Assembly: GCA_018907035.1 (NCBI GenBank)
Contig: JACCIC010000120.1
Span: forward strand, 766,001 to 830,000
Source: Sycobia sp. Sy_11
Lineage: Eukaryota > Arthropoda > Insecta > Hymenoptera > Epichrysomallidae
Direction of reading: 5' to 3'
DNA length: 64,000 nucleotides
The position numbers were made by a program, and so were the translations under genes. The notes under the pieces were generated by a model that searched no databases, was not told the DNA's origin, and worked only from the letters and a program-made list of their open reading frames with translations. Below are positions 23,879 to 36,300 of this stretch, piece after piece. Positions within the stretch are counted from its first letter, which is position 1. Every line of letters starts with the position of its first letter.

Positions 23879-24147
23879 GCTCCTCTGGCGTCCTTCTCCG
23901 CTCCTCTTCGTTTTTGAGATCGCGACCGAGGCTCGCTCTCTATCTCGAGGACGTGATCAAAGGTGTGTATATTTTTTCGACTTGTTTATGGTGTATACGT
24001 ACTCCGGTGCCCCTCCCGTCCCCACTCGTCCCCCCGCGATCTCTCGCGCGCGCAGCCGCGTCTCGCGCGAGCGCTGCTTTCATATTCTCCTGTTGGTTAT
24101 TGTGTTCGTCTCTTGTTTTTTTGTTTTTTTTTTTTTTTTTTTTTTTT

Positions 24148-25263
24148 AATTCTGTTTTTTGCTTTCGTTCTGTTGTTTATCTTTTTGCCGTGCTCTCTCA
24201 GCCACACGCGTACGTACACAGCGCGTCGCATGATGTATACAGGCTTGTTACGCCTGCCTCTTCTTGTCGAGCAAAGAGCCCCGACGAGAGAGAATATAAC
24301 GCTCCGCGAGGCTCGCTTTTCACTCCCGGCGGCATGGCGGCGAGGCCGCGCGCGACCATCGCGGTTTTGTTACACCCGCGGAGCTGGCTCCGGCTCCTTT
24401 CAGATTCCCCGTTCAAATGCGATTTCGCGACCGTCGGCGTAGAACCGGGCGAGGGGAGGGATGGATGATTCTAAACTCCCTCCCCCTTCGAATTGCGCGG
24501 CGGGAACAAATTGAATCGAGCTGGGAAACACGATTCGTCATGAGCGTCGTATCACCTGAAGTTCGGAGGAATGCTACTGATTACAACTGGTCCTTGTTAA
24601 TTGAATCCAAAATCTTCAATACTTGCGAGTTTCGTTAGACGAATATGGATTTAACTTTGGCGCATTATGTATTTTCTCAAAAATATCAATGACCCTTACA
24701 GTTCAATCAAAAAGTCTGGCAGATTATTTGAAAATTAGCGTTTAAAAAAATTTCTGCGACGATCTCGAGATCGTTCGATTTTACGATCTCTTTCAGTACT
24801 CCAAACGGATTGTCATTCACGCTCAAACAATTGTCACGGATTTACTTTATTATCATATAGGTACACATACATAATCATTTCACCTCCTGGAAACATAATA
24901 TCTGGGATATTTTTACTTTAACATCAGATAGAACTAAAGAAAAAAAAAGCAAAAGTAAAGAAATACGAAAAATAGAACGACTCGTCATCGGAAGAATGAC
25001 TATGTCTAATACGGTAGATAAATAATCTAAAATTAGTATAATACCATCAGTCCTCTATGCATCCGGGCGATTTAGCGAATGTAAGGATGTCTGTAACTGC
25101 ACGACCCGTCCTTCAGAGTTATTATACAATTTTGTCGCCTGCACGCATTATTCGGATACGGAGTTCATAAATATTAACAATCTGCTCCTAATTCGATTAC
25201 GGAATTCGTATGTGATTTGGACGTCGAAATGAATCTTAGATTTTAAGATCACTTTTTGTTCTT

Positions 25264-25264
<1 letters not shown>
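24148..25264. other. GC-rich then AT-rich intronic sequence, nothing recognised
   Basis: GC-rich to about 24500, AT-rich from 24590 to 25240. A weak AG|GTACAC junction at 24860|24861 was judged too poor to call. Confidence 0.7.
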
Positions 25265-25303
<39 letters not shown>

Positions 25304-25307
25304 CATA

Positions 25308-25357
<50 letters not shown>
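25265..25357. repeat. (CT)n followed by (TA)n
   Basis: CT at 25265-25300, then TA at 25305-25357. A GA tract follows at 25640-25668. Confidence 0.95.
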
Positions 25358-25359
<2 letters not shown>

Positions 25360-25637
25360 CGATGACAAACGAGAAAATCAAATTGTTCGCATGAAGCCGA
25401 GTGCGCGGGGGTATTTATTTATAAATACGTTGCGGTCGACTACGAAGGCAAAGGGCGAAAAAGACGGAAAAAAGCATCGATTTATCGCATTACGAAATTC
25501 GGCCGCCGAGAGATCAAATGCCCCTTGCGTCCCGTTTGAAGTCCCCCTGTAACATCGGACCCGACAATACGGCGCGAACCGAGGCCGCAAGGCGCGCGCT
25601 AATATTTTCGCTAATTTAACCACTTTCTCTCGGCCGG

Positions 25638-25668
<31 letters not shown>

Positions 25669-25672
<4 letters not shown>

Positions 25673-27049
25673 GAGCCGGGCAGACCGGGTGCGCATAGAA
25701 GCGGATCCCTCCGCCCCCAGTGTCCCGCATACCACGCTAATAAACCAGAGGTTATTTATCGACTCTCTTTCTCACTCTAACCCTCCACCATCTCCCCGCC
25801 CCCCTCTCGGTACTTGGCAGTTACGCCGTTTATTTCGGCAAGTGCTCGCGCGGAGTCGTGCACTTTTCCCGCCTCTCCCTCTCGCTCCCCACCTTATCTC
25901 CCTCTTCATCTTCCACCTCGTGTCTGTCTCTTTGTCCACGTTCACTCCTCGCTCCCCCTTCTCCGTTACCTTCATATCTCTCAGCTCCTCGGCTTCTTCT
26001 CCGCGGGCATCGCTGAAATGTCGAAATAGGCGAGGCCGCTTAGTGGGGCGTCATTTATTCCGGACGAAATAATTTTATTGGCCTCGAGCCCTCGACGTGC
26101 AACGCGCACGGGAGGGAAGGACGAAGGTGGGAGGGAACGAAAAGGCAATACGGAGAGAATCAGAGATAGAGTGAGAGGAGAGAGAGAGAGAGAGAGAGAG
26201 GGGGGGGAGAAGGAGAACGTGCGTGCGAAAAAGCGGGATAGCGAGTGGGGGATTTTGATACACAAGGCAAAGAGTTATTTTGCGTAAGTCGCGCATGGAG
26301 CACGCGTGCGCGACGGTTAATCAAGGATGAAATTTATCGATTCTCAAGATGGGAGGAGACAGGCGTAATTCCGGCTTTACAGCTCCCTGATGTGGACAGG
26401 GGGAGCGAGAGAGACCGAGAGAAGGATAGCGAATGAGAGCGAGATATATGTGTATTTTGGCATTAATTCGCGCCGAGCCGTCGGACGAGCCGTGTATTAT
26501 GCTCGTCGGGCCTCTGCGTATATATAAAGACCGCCGACTCCCCCCCCCCTCCCTCCAGACGGGACGGTAGACGCGTGTCCGCGACGGTCCGCGAGCCGCG
26601 TAGCCGCAGGGCGACGCGACCGGTCCGCCGGAAATTTTTGACGATCGCGGGGCAGACGGGAATAATTGCCGGCGACGAGAGCGGCGGGCCGCCTTCGGGC
26701 GATATTAACTAGGCTCTAAGTGACTTTTCGCAATTAAATTTTCCCTCTTCGCTTCTATCACCGTCGCACCGCGGCCGTCTCCTCCCCCCCCCCCCCAACC
26801 TGTTTAATTGCAATTTATTGCCTCGCTAACATTATTTCGGAGAGTCGTCGCAGCGAGTGGGCTCCGCTACCCGATCCCGATGAATATCGAATACTCCCGC
26901 ATAAGGTTACAGAAACGCACACGCGCGCGCGCACACATCCGGCCGCCTAATAAATGATGCTTCCTTATTGCGGCGCTCGAGGAATTCGCGGATAAACAGA
27001 GGCTTTATATGTATAATATGTATTTATACATATTTATATGGCTGTATAA
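25669..27049. other. GC-rich intronic block, nothing recognised
   Basis: Pyrimidine-rich at 25700-25990, short GA tract near 26176-26200, several C and G homopolymer runs. No exon is supported. Confidence 0.7.
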
Positions 27050-27054
27050 ATATA

Positions 27055-27118
<64 letters not shown>
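27050..27118. repeat. (TA)n microsatellite
   Basis: About 30 TA units with small interruptions near the start. Confidence 0.95.
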
Positions 27119-27120
<2 letters not shown>

Positions 27121-27529
27121 TGTCTGTGTATGTGAATTTGTGTGCGCGTGTGTGCAAATAAGGCGCGAGGGAGGGGAGGCAAATTTCTCTCTCGGCGCAT
27201 CCTCGAATACCGGGGCCGGCAGCGGTCGCATACCAGGCGCACCGCTAAAAGTGTGGGATGGGGGGTGAGGGCGACGAGGAGAGGGTTATGAGGGGGGATG
27301 AGGGAGCGGCGGAGAGGGAGGTGAGGGGAGGGCGAAATCGAGTCCTCGAGGGCACACGGGGAAGAAGAAAAACGCGCCTTAATGATTGTCCGTTTTTGCA
27401 ATTAGCAGACAAAAAGAAATCGTGGCCCTCCTCCCCTCGGCCTCGCCCCTCTCCCCATTCACCTTTCCGTGCAAGATAATAAAAATTATGATTCGTATAA
27501 AGCCCTGAAAGGGAGCGAGAAAGAGGGAT

Positions 27530-27530
<1 letters not shown>

Positions 27531-27579
<49 letters not shown>
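27531..27579. repeat. (GA)n microsatellite
   Basis: About 24 GA units with a GG interruption, in a broader purine-rich stretch. Confidence 0.95.
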
Positions 27580-27585
<6 letters not shown>

Positions 27586-28365
27586 GAGGAAGAGCGAGAG
27601 AGCGCAGAGAAAGGCATAAAGAAAAAGAGTTAAGGAGCAAATGGAAATACCGGTTCCTCGTCGTCGGCACGAAAGCGCGTCCAACCGGAGCCGAGCTCAA
27701 GGGCCCGATGATGAGCGCGCACAATGTTTCGCCCCGTCTTCTTGCCGCGCTCCTCGCCGCGTCGCACCGCGTCGATGACGACGACCGGCTCGCGGTATTT
27801 TTCTTCCCGCCTCCCCCTGTGCCACCCCCTTCCTCCTCACCCACTCGCCTACGGTCTCCGCCTCGGTGGCTGTCGTGGGTGGGACCAGGGGGCCGCACAA
27901 AGTCGTCAGGGACTTTACAAGATCGTTAAGATCCGCGGCGCGTAATTTAGACCGTTGTAAAGCGCTAACGAGACGCCCCGTCTTGAAATGAAATCGCGCG
28001 CGCGTCGCGCGGTCGCGGGCAGTAAATCCAACGGCGGCCGGATGTTAATCCTCCGATGCCGTCCCTGGCGCCCCCCCCTCCCTCCCCCTGCCCGGCACCG
28101 AGCTCCCGCCCCTCCCGACGTCGCCTAGATTTTGGGGAGGCCCGCGCCCACGCTCGCGGGCCGTAAAGCGCGTTTAATCCGGCCGCGCGAGCCGCGGCGA
28201 TAAAATTATTTATGGAAAATTTTACACGGCTGCGTGGTGTACGGCTGCCGGCGAAGGTCCGGCTAAGGCGGGAGGGAGGCCGGGGAGTCGGGGAGCTATT
28301 ATACGTTATTGGGGTAACGGCCGAGCGCCCTCTTGGGCGGATCAGCTCTCTGTACGGGAGGCAGG

Positions 28366-28367
<2 letters not shown>
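27580..28367. other. GC-rich intronic block
   Basis: Strongly GC-rich with many CpG dinucleotides, most marked at 27950-28200. No coding signal was recognised. Confidence 0.7.

Positions 28368-28420
<53 letters not shown>
28368..28420. repeat. (GA)n microsatellite
   Basis: About 26 GA units. A broken CT run lies at 28802-28846. Confidence 0.95.
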
Positions 28421-28424
<4 letters not shown>

Positions 28425-28803
28425 AGAGACAGGCAGAATAAGCGAGGACTTTAATTTCAAGATTTAAGATGTATACACGGCGTATAAAGAGAGAAGGAAC
28501 TTCGCCTTCTCTTCTTCAAAGCCACCTTTGCCCTTCCAACTCCGGGCAAATTTCACATATTGGACATTGCGCAGCGAGATTAAATCAGGTCTACGAGGCG
28601 GCGGAGGCTCGATTCTTTTATCGTTATTCCGCGAAATTTGGCCGGCTATCCGGCGCGCAGCGATTCGCCGCCATTAAAAGAGTTTATCACCGCGCCCCGT
28701 CAGCGTCGCCCAGGGGATAAATAATACCTGGCGCCGGCTCTCGTCTAAAATCGTAAAATGCGCGATTTCGCACGTACGACGTTTATCTCCCCTTCCCCTC
28801 TCC

Positions 28804-28835
<32 letters not shown>

Positions 28836-28846
28836 CCTCTCTCTCA

Positions 28847-29749
28847 ATCACTCTTGATGTAACGATCAAGTATAAGGCGATTGACTAACCCGCCTCACGC
28901 GTCGCTCTTACTCCATTTTCATCTTAATCCCTTTCCTGCAGAGTAGCAAACTCGATTCTCTGCGGTTTTAACTTTTTGTAATACTCTGATACGCTCTAGT
29001 CGTGGGATTCTGCAATCGTTAATTGCACCTGAGAGTGAATGGATCAAAGATACGAGGCATGACAATTTCCATACCCGTTCGTGTATTAGCTGAAGTACGA
29101 GCGTTATTTGGAGTTTGTAGAATGTTAATTTTATTATAACTGTTAGTTTAATTTTTATTTCTTTATATATATGTTCATATCTTTTTAGAAAAAAACATTT
29201 AATGTCCAATCGCATTTGCTCGAAAATCGCTGTGATCACAATAGCGCAGTTCATCGCTAGATCTATCCTTATGGATTTTTGCTGTAAGTAAATGTGAATA
29301 TTCTAGTTGATTAGTTCGATCTCTATTTTCTTGGATATTTAAGTATATTTGTCAAAGTGTAAATATTGAAAGCGATTCTTATCCGATTGCTTCGCATATC
29401 CAATTGACTCGTCAAAATTATTCAACATTATGAAAAGAAACTCTACTCAAATATCTGAGTAGACCTATAAATGATGTACGTGGTACTGTGAAAAGTAAAA
29501 TTTAGATCGTGAACATGATCCACGCGGATGTGATCACGACTGTTTTTGAGTGAAATTCAGGTCAATATTTATGCAGATATTTATTGGGATGATCTACTTA
29601 GGTATCAATCGATTACTTTTCTTTAACGTAAAGCATAAGAATAATCTTCTTTCTGTACATAATGTTAATCAAAGACTTCAATACGGCCTCAAAAACTTAA
29701 TCGCCTTAGCAATCAACTCCAACTATCCAGGTGCGTTGGCTATATTATG

Positions 29750-29752
<3 letters not shown>
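28847..29752. other. AT-rich intronic island, nothing recognised
   Basis: Low in simple repeats. A CCAG|GTGCGT junction at 29730|29731 lacks a convincing pyrimidine tract. Confidence 0.7.

Positions 29753-29785
<33 letters not shown>
29753..29785. repeat. (GA)n microsatellite
   Basis: About 16 GA units, with a complementary CT tract 132 bp downstream. Confidence 0.95.
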
Positions 29786-29787
<2 letters not shown>

Positions 29788-29913
29788 AGAGAGCAACTAT
29801 AATATTGGATAGCGCCGTCAAACAAACTCATTTAGTGAACTGCGCTTTTACCCTTAATACCCGCTGGCGCACCCCTTGCTTACGTACGTTTTCTCATGTC
29901 TCTCTTTCTTGCT

Positions 29914-29916
<3 letters not shown>

Positions 29917-29960
<44 letters not shown>
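29917..29960. repeat. (CT)n microsatellite
   Basis: About 22 CT units. Another CT-rich run lies at 30199-30237. Confidence 0.95.
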
Positions 29961-29969
<9 letters not shown>

Positions 29970-30197
29970 GTCTTTCTCAAAGCCTCGTTCTCAAAATCCC
30001 AACGGCAAGAGCGGAGCGTACGCGCGGGCAAGAGAAAGAGAGGGTTCGATAAAGAGAGATCGAGCAACCTCGGACGGGGGGAGGGCGAGACGCTAGGAGT
30101 CGGATATCTAATTAGCGGGGGCTGATCGGTAATTACTACGATTAATCAATCCGTTTTCCATTTGTGCGCCAAGAGCACGCGCGAGCGCTCGCTCTGC

Positions 30198-30230
<33 letters not shown>

Positions 30231-30237
30231 CTCTCTC

Positions 30238-31216
30238 CCCCTTCGTCTCCCTCGCTCTCGCACACGTTCGACGCCGCGGAGAGTTGCCCCGGGAGAAACG
30301 CCGGGGAGGGGGCGAGGCTGGGGGTTCGGAGCGAGACAGCGAGAGAAATGTGCGCTCGTGTAGAGCCGGCTGCGGGAGCGGCAGTAGTAAGTCCCGTAGT
30401 AATCGAGAAGCAGAGAAAGGGCTGCGCAGAGAGAACCGCGATCGGAGCGAGTGGGACGGGAGGGAAATGGGTTGGCGGTGGGAGCGGGGGTATGGGGGGG
30501 GGGCGCCCACTGCGCAAAAGGCGCAAGTATTTCTATTGTTGCTCGTCCGAGCGTTAATGCCTCTCGTTCCTCCATTCGATATTGGATTCTCTCGCCCCGC
30601 GGCGGCCCTTTCCGCCGTGGTGCCTCGGCGCGGACCCGGCTGCTTTATCCGTGTAAAATTCTTATTTCTGCTTGTTCCTGCCTTAATTGATTCGCTCCGA
30701 ACACTTGGGCGTTGAACAAAAAAAAAAAAAAAAAAAAACAAAAGAAAAGAGACAAAAGGACCTAACCTATACATCTTTCGTTTCGTGTATATAATTAGAT
30801 TCGATCGTAGATTGGTTGCAAATATAATATTCATTCGAATTTGTACGAGAGATGTAAAATTGCAGCTTAGAATTCTAGCGTCTTTCTAACGATTTATATT
30901 TTTGTTCTGAATTTCATCCAAAATCCAGGATCGAAAATGATAATCCATAAAACATGATCGTATGGCATAATTTTGCTATCGTCTCGACGCCTGACGTGTG
31001 TAAATCTAAAATATTGATTTTTCAGTATACTAACTGTTACATAATAAAATTTTTGAAACATGTACAAAGATCATTGAAATCATCGATTCAGAGGACTCTT
31101 CCACTCATTGGAAAATTACCCAATTTTGACATTAACTAGAAGTAACACAGTTACTGTCAGATTTAGTAATCAGAAAACAACGACACCTATTTCATTAGCT
31201 AAAATTTTCATCATTT
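30238..31216. other. GC-rich block then AT-rich island, nothing recognised
   Basis: GC-rich to about 30650, a poly(A) run at 30718-30738, then AT-rich to the hairpin at 31217. No coding homology. Confidence 0.7.
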
Positions 31217-31252
31217 TTGCATAAATCCTTCATACTTGAAGGATTTATGCAA
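31217..31252 (+). repeat. Perfect 16-bp hairpin with a 4-nt loop
   Basis: TTGCATAAATCCTTCA, then TACT, then TGAAGGATTTATGCAA. All 16 positions pair. It overlaps the outer edge of the inverted-repeat arm by two bases and has no counterpart at the other arm. Confidence 0.92.
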
Positions 31253-31324
31253 TTGTCCCAACGATATTATTAATCCAATAACATCAAAATGATATTATAA
31301 ACAGAAATATGAAAATTAAAATAG
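31251..31324 (+). repeat. Left arm of a 74-bp inverted repeat
   Basis: The reverse complement of this 74-bp AT-rich segment matches 32043-32116 at 73 of 74 positions by direct comparison. Outer ends are AATTGTCCC and GGGACAATT. It could be the terminal inverted repeat of an 866-bp non-autonomous DNA element, or one of two oppositely oriented copies of a dispersed repeat. Confidence 0.9.
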
Positions 31325-31465
31325 TGTTGCGATTCCTTTAATGGGGTCCTATTGAAGAGTAATACGAGCCGGTCGCATCGAAAAGCACGCCCGGCTATAG
31401 GAGAGGAGAAATTCCATATGCACGCCAGCGCAACGAACACGGCGAGAGATAAATGAAGAGAGATG

Positions 31466-31468
<3 letters not shown>

Positions 31469-31509
<41 letters not shown>

Positions 31510-31510
31510 G
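31469..31510. repeat. (GA)n microsatellite
   Basis: About 20 GA units between the arms of the 74-bp inverted repeat. Confidence 0.95.
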
Positions 31511-31699
31511 TAGACTATAGCACTCCAAACTAAAACCTCCTCGACGCGCGCGTCGGAGCAGCGCAAATTTAATTTCGCGCGGTGAAATCAAGTTAAAGCT
31601 CGTTCCGGCGCCTAGAGAGCGTGAGCGTTGTTTCTCCTCTATGGGCGTGTAAGATATATGCGTATAGAGCCGAGAGCTCGACTGCGGCCCCGCGTCGCG

Positions 31700-31709
31700 A
31701 GATTGACAG
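31700..31709 (+). promoter_or_regulatory. Candidate Exd/Hth composite site
   Basis: AGATTGACAG on the plus strand, the same 10-mer as at 297-306 and 49926-49935. It lies between the arms of the 74-bp inverted repeat. Confidence 0.3.
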
Positions 31710-32003
31710 GGTCAATATGCATAAGTTTGCCAGCCCGCACTCGAGAACAAAACTCTTATTGCATTAAGGCACCGGCGCACGTATAGGCGAACGCTTGCAT
31801 CTGTCGACTCTGAGTGGGTGCCTGGCTGTGTGTGTCTGTGTGCGTTTGTTTGTGTATGGCGCTGGTTTGTGCAATGTATATATACAATATATATATATAA
31901 GGTTCGGGCAGCACTTTGCAAATTCGCGTCGCGTCGCATCGTCCTCTTATGGCGATCGAGGTCAGACCTAGCAGCGAAGGCATTAATTTAAAGTATTATA
32001 CCG

Positions 32004-32045
32004 TTAGCGCACAGTGCAGATGGATCAGGACTCAATGGTATTCTA
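32004..32045 (+). repeat. Fragment of a dispersed repeat (copy B)
   Basis: Second copy of the TTAGCGCACAGTGCA element, directly adjoining the right arm of the 74-bp inverted repeat. The adjacency suggests both belong to one older insertion. Confidence 0.6.
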
Positions 32046-32116
32046 TTTTAATTTTCATATTTCTGTGTATAATATCATTTTGATGTTATTGGATTAATAA
32101 TATCGTTGGGACAATT
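32043..32116 (-). repeat. Right arm of a 74-bp inverted repeat
   Basis: Partner of 31251-31324. The single difference is G for T in the CTGTGTATAAT stretch. Sequence 5' of this arm carries a 15-base string also found near 4796, so this copy seems the longer member of the family. No clear target-site duplication flanks the pair. Confidence 0.9.
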
Positions 32117-32500
32117 CATTAAGTATATCGCAACGGTGTTAGAAAAAAAGGGGGAAGGATTAACTAAAAATAGAATGATAATTTTGAAACTGTCCAAAAT
32201 AACGCCTTTTATAAATGGAAAAAACAGTGGTGATAAAATTAATACAAGTTGATGTTCAAAAATTCAAAATATTCGTGTATTAAATAGTGACCTGAACTGT
32301 CAAAAATATTACATATACACTCTTAACATATGCCAAGATATATAGGAAATTTATTATAGATTCGGCAGAGTACAATATTATAATATAACGCTCTCTATCT
32401 TTCTCTCATTCTTTTTATTTTTATCTATACTTTATTTTTCTTGTAACTTCTATATTTATAGTCGTTAATTTTTTTCAATGCAATTGTCAGATGGGATCAT

Positions 32501-32514
32501 GAGTTCTCGACTCG

Positions 32515-32521
<7 letters not shown>
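32501..32521. repeat. 21-nt palindrome with one central base
   Basis: Half-site GAGTTCTCGA, central C, then its complement TCGAGAACTC. It abuts the (CT)n tract at 32519-32567. Confidence 0.9.

Positions 32522-32567
<46 letters not shown>
32519..32567. repeat. (CT)n microsatellite
   Basis: About 24 CT units beginning inside the 21-nt palindrome. Confidence 0.96.
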
Positions 32568-32569
<2 letters not shown>

Positions 32570-33006
32570 ACTTTCTCTCACGTAGTCTCCGAACATGAGG
32601 CGATACTCGGGGAAAAATCGAGGGTGGGGCAGGGCGTAGTCGGAAGCATACGGCTGTCGTTGAAATCTCTCGATGCCATTAGCCTCGACTTTGTAAATAG
32701 TTTTCGCCCGAAGAATAACAATCGGCCGCCAGCGAAGGGCCTCCGCGAGACCCGAGCACGAACCGACGGATGAGCGGTTAAATCCTCTCCCGTCCCCCCA
32801 CCACCCCCCTCTCATCGTCCCCCACCCCAGGCCACTCATCCCGACGCGTATAATACTCGCTCCGTTTACGCGGCGCACTCGATCCCTAACCCCCTTCGCC
32901 GTCCCCATCCCGCTCCTGTAGCGCGTTGTCGTCGCCTACGACGACTAGTAACGAGGACGCTACGGCGACGAGATATTGCCGATCGATCATTTCGGGGATG
33001 CGAGCG

Positions 33007-33009
<3 letters not shown>

Positions 33010-33053
<44 letters not shown>
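33010..33053. repeat. (GA)n microsatellite
   Basis: About 22 GA units. Confidence 0.95.
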
Positions 33054-33056
<3 letters not shown>

Positions 33057-33277
33057 CCAAGCACGAGGGAAAAGGGTTGCTTTTCCGGGGAGGGTACGGG
33101 ACGGAGCGTTTGTTCTGCATGCGGCTCCACATAAGTCGCTTTGGAAAACGAGAGAAGATTGGAGGGGAGTGATGCGGTTGGAGGGGGGGGGATTAACGAG
33201 CGTTCTTGCGCGAGTCAAGGGTCTATGGGCTGCATGGCGGGGGCGCTAAAGGCGGTCAAGGGCCGAGGAAAGGGTTG

Positions 33278-33284
33278 CACACAC

Positions 33285-33342
<58 letters not shown>
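33278..33342. repeat. Compound (CA)n-(TA)n microsatellite
   Basis: CA at 33278-33297 passes into TA at 33300-33342. Confidence 0.95.
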
Positions 33343-33344
<2 letters not shown>

Positions 33345-36300
33345 ATAGGGTTGGATGGGAAACGTACTCGAATCTTTGGAATTACGAAACTCGTCGATTG
33401 GCGACAGCCCGGCTTCCCTCTGGCTCGCGCGCCCGCGCGCGTGTACTTGGCGCTTTCGCCCCTTTCGGAAAGGAAGGAATAGTGAGAGAGAGAGAAACAG
33501 AGTAGCGAGAGTTTCTGGGCAAGGGCGAGATAATGGGGGTAAAAGGCTGTAGCTTCGATCCGACGACACCGAGGCCGGTTTACACGCAGTCGCTCTTATA
33601 TTTCCGCAGCCGAGCGGTTTTCGGGGGTGAATTTGCGATCGGATTCGGAATTTGCTCCTTTTGCGCCGGCCCGCGTCCCTTCCCCATCGCTCCCGTAAGG
33701 GTCACGCCGTATTTTGTTGGCGAGGGGGCCTCGGGACGGGATTGACGCGCGTGAGAAGGAGCTTAATCGACGATATTGCTGCGGAGTGGCTCTGGACCTT
33801 CTCTGCGGAGAAAATAGAAGCTCACAGTCCATGTTTGTTTGTGCGACGGATCGAGAGCGGGGGTTGTAAGCGATTACGCACTTTTCCTTTATCCTTAGAT
33901 TTTATCCGTTAATAAGCGTGGATTTAATTACTGACTGTTAATTCTCTAATTCCAGAATTAGTAGTGATTTTTAAACAAAAATGAATTGTTTAACGAATAT
34001 GTTGCTCGATATAATTGGAAAACTTGTGGATGTTGCTGTCTATATTCATATGGACAATTTATTTGCGATGTATCTGAAGGGCTGAATTGATCCTTTTCAA
34101 GGAGTGGAACGAGAAGAGTAATAATAATAATTCATAATAATAATAAAAATGATAATAGTACAATAGAATAAAATTTTAAATGAAAGCGCTATCACTGTCA
34201 GGTACAGTAATTTTTATAAGAAATAGGAGAAAAATATAATTTAATCGTAAATGAAAATAAACCGGTCCTATTTGGATCACCAGACAATACGCAATATTAA
34301 ACGAAAGATAAGCACATTTATATTGTTGGAGAAATATAAGTAACTTTGTAAGTCAATATAGTAATAACAAAAATGTATTTATAAACCAAAATAAAATTGT
34401 AAGAGAAAATAAATAAAAACGTATAGATTGGTTGTTCGCGACTTTCTATGTAGAACTTACGAAGACTCAATTACCATTGACATATGTCAACAGAGTAACC
34501 ATTTTTCCTTTTCTGTATCTGATATCCGAATGAAAAGTCGAGCAAATGTTTTGAGCAAATAGCAGATTCAATTGTCAACGAAAATCGCCATGATTCGCAA
34601 TTATAACAAACAGGAAAAGGAGCCGTTTCTCGAAAGTCAAGTATTTTTCCGTTCCTTCGTATTTTTCGGATAAAATTCCCCGTCTCTGGCCCCGGGGCGG
34701 CACGCTCGTCTCCTTTCATCTTGGACGGAAATTGCGCCGAGGCCCCGAACCCACCGACGCTCCCTTCATTTTCACTTCCCACAAAGAGGACGAGCGGCGG
34801 GAGCTCGAGAGCGGCGACGAAGTCCTCGCCTCCAACGGGGAGACAGCGTGGAGCGGGCGCGGGGGGGGGGGAGGTAGCTGACGGAAGAGCAGGCGATCTT
34901 GGACTTGGCTCTCCGGCGACAAAGCTGCGGAGAAAGAGCGCGAGGGTGATACTCGCGGAGGTCGGGCGCGGAAAAGGGGCACATCTCTATAGAGGCCGGC
35001 GAGGAATTGAACCAGTAAAAGACCAGGAAGAAGCGCGCGTGGACGAAGAATACGTAAGAGTGGCGAATGGATGCCTGGGGCGTAGGAGGGGGGGGCGGCG
35101 AGCGCAGGCAGGTACGAGGGAGTAAAAGACCGCGGAGCCGAGAGGAGGGCAGAAAAAGAAGGGTTGGGGATGGGATGGGGTGGGGTGGGAGGCTCGCTTA
35201 AACGGGGACAATGCTTTCATCATTGCCGCGCACCAGAGCTCTTTTCTTTCGTTTCTGCCGCGGCTCTCCTCGTCCTCCTGCCTGCCCCCCCTCCCACCCT
35301 TTTGCCGCGGAGGTGGACCGCGCGCGCACGCGCTCCACCTCTCCTTTGCGCCGCTTTTTAGCCGCAAAGGATCTTCACCCCCCCCTCGCCCCTCCCCACC
35401 CTATTGTCGGCGCGTACGTACGTATATACGACGTACGGGCCGCTGGAGTATCACTGTCTCCCGCTCCGCTCGCCGCCGAAGCTTCGGGGTTACTCGTTAA
35501 AAGCTCCGGCCATTTCGTCCTTTCTGCCCTCTTGCTCTCTCTCTCTCTCTCTCTCTTATTCTTTCTCCGTCTCTCGATATCCATACGCAACGGCATGCTC
35601 TCGTCACTTTTTAATTCCGACGATATTTTAATTGCGCCTGGCTCGAGCGGATCAAAGGACTAATAAATGAAACGGGCGAATATATCATTTTTCGACTGTA
35701 AATTGGCGTTGAATGAAAAGTCTTTCATTGGAATTTATTTCGATATTAGTATATGCAATTTACTTTGACATAAATCGAGATTCGCATGGAATTTGTATGA
35801 AATAGATAGAAAAACAATTGAATGAAGATCGCGTTCGACCCTATAGTTTTTACTTATAGAGGTCGATTCAATGTAAATTATAATACATAAAATCCTGTCT
35901 TGCCTTGGATCGTCACCTAAATTCATCCGTAAAATGATAGATGAACATCTTCGCGCCTTAGGAAAATAAAGCAAAAATATAATAATACTTATTTTGCTTG
36001 AGAGTTCGTGTTAATTGTCGTTCTACTGATCTAGAATGAAACATGCGTTTGTAATGTATTTATTTTACAATTTAATTTTTCTTAAACTAGATTTTAAAGG
36101 CGATTTTGGATGAAAATGTTCATTGGCACATACAAAACAGATATAAGTAAAATTTGATTGATGTTACAATTAATAAATCACATGACAGAGCATATAAATA
36201 CGTATTAGAAACTCATTTATGATCAATCTTTTATGACACTAATATACGAAATATAGAGAAATTGGTAAATTACATAGTCAGTGGATGAAATTCTCAAAAA

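Noticed and set aside
23724..24468. Frames with poly-Phe and Ser/Leu runs
   Set aside because: Built on CT and poly(T) simple repeats.
24841..24866. TCATATAG|GTACAC junction
   Set aside because: Weak pyrimidine tract and weak donor.
27245..27898. 217-codon minus-strand frame
   Set aside because: Serine/leucine stretch comes from a GA tract. No motif or splice context supports it.
29711..29736. CTATCCAG|GTGCGT junction
   Set aside because: The upstream sequence is A/C-mixed, not a pyrimidine tract.
30142..30834. 230-codon minus-strand frame
   Set aside because: Phe run from poly(A) and Arg/Glu run from CT repeats. No recognisable domain.
34190..34210. CACTGTCAG|GTACAG junction
   Set aside because: No pyrimidine tract and a modest donor.
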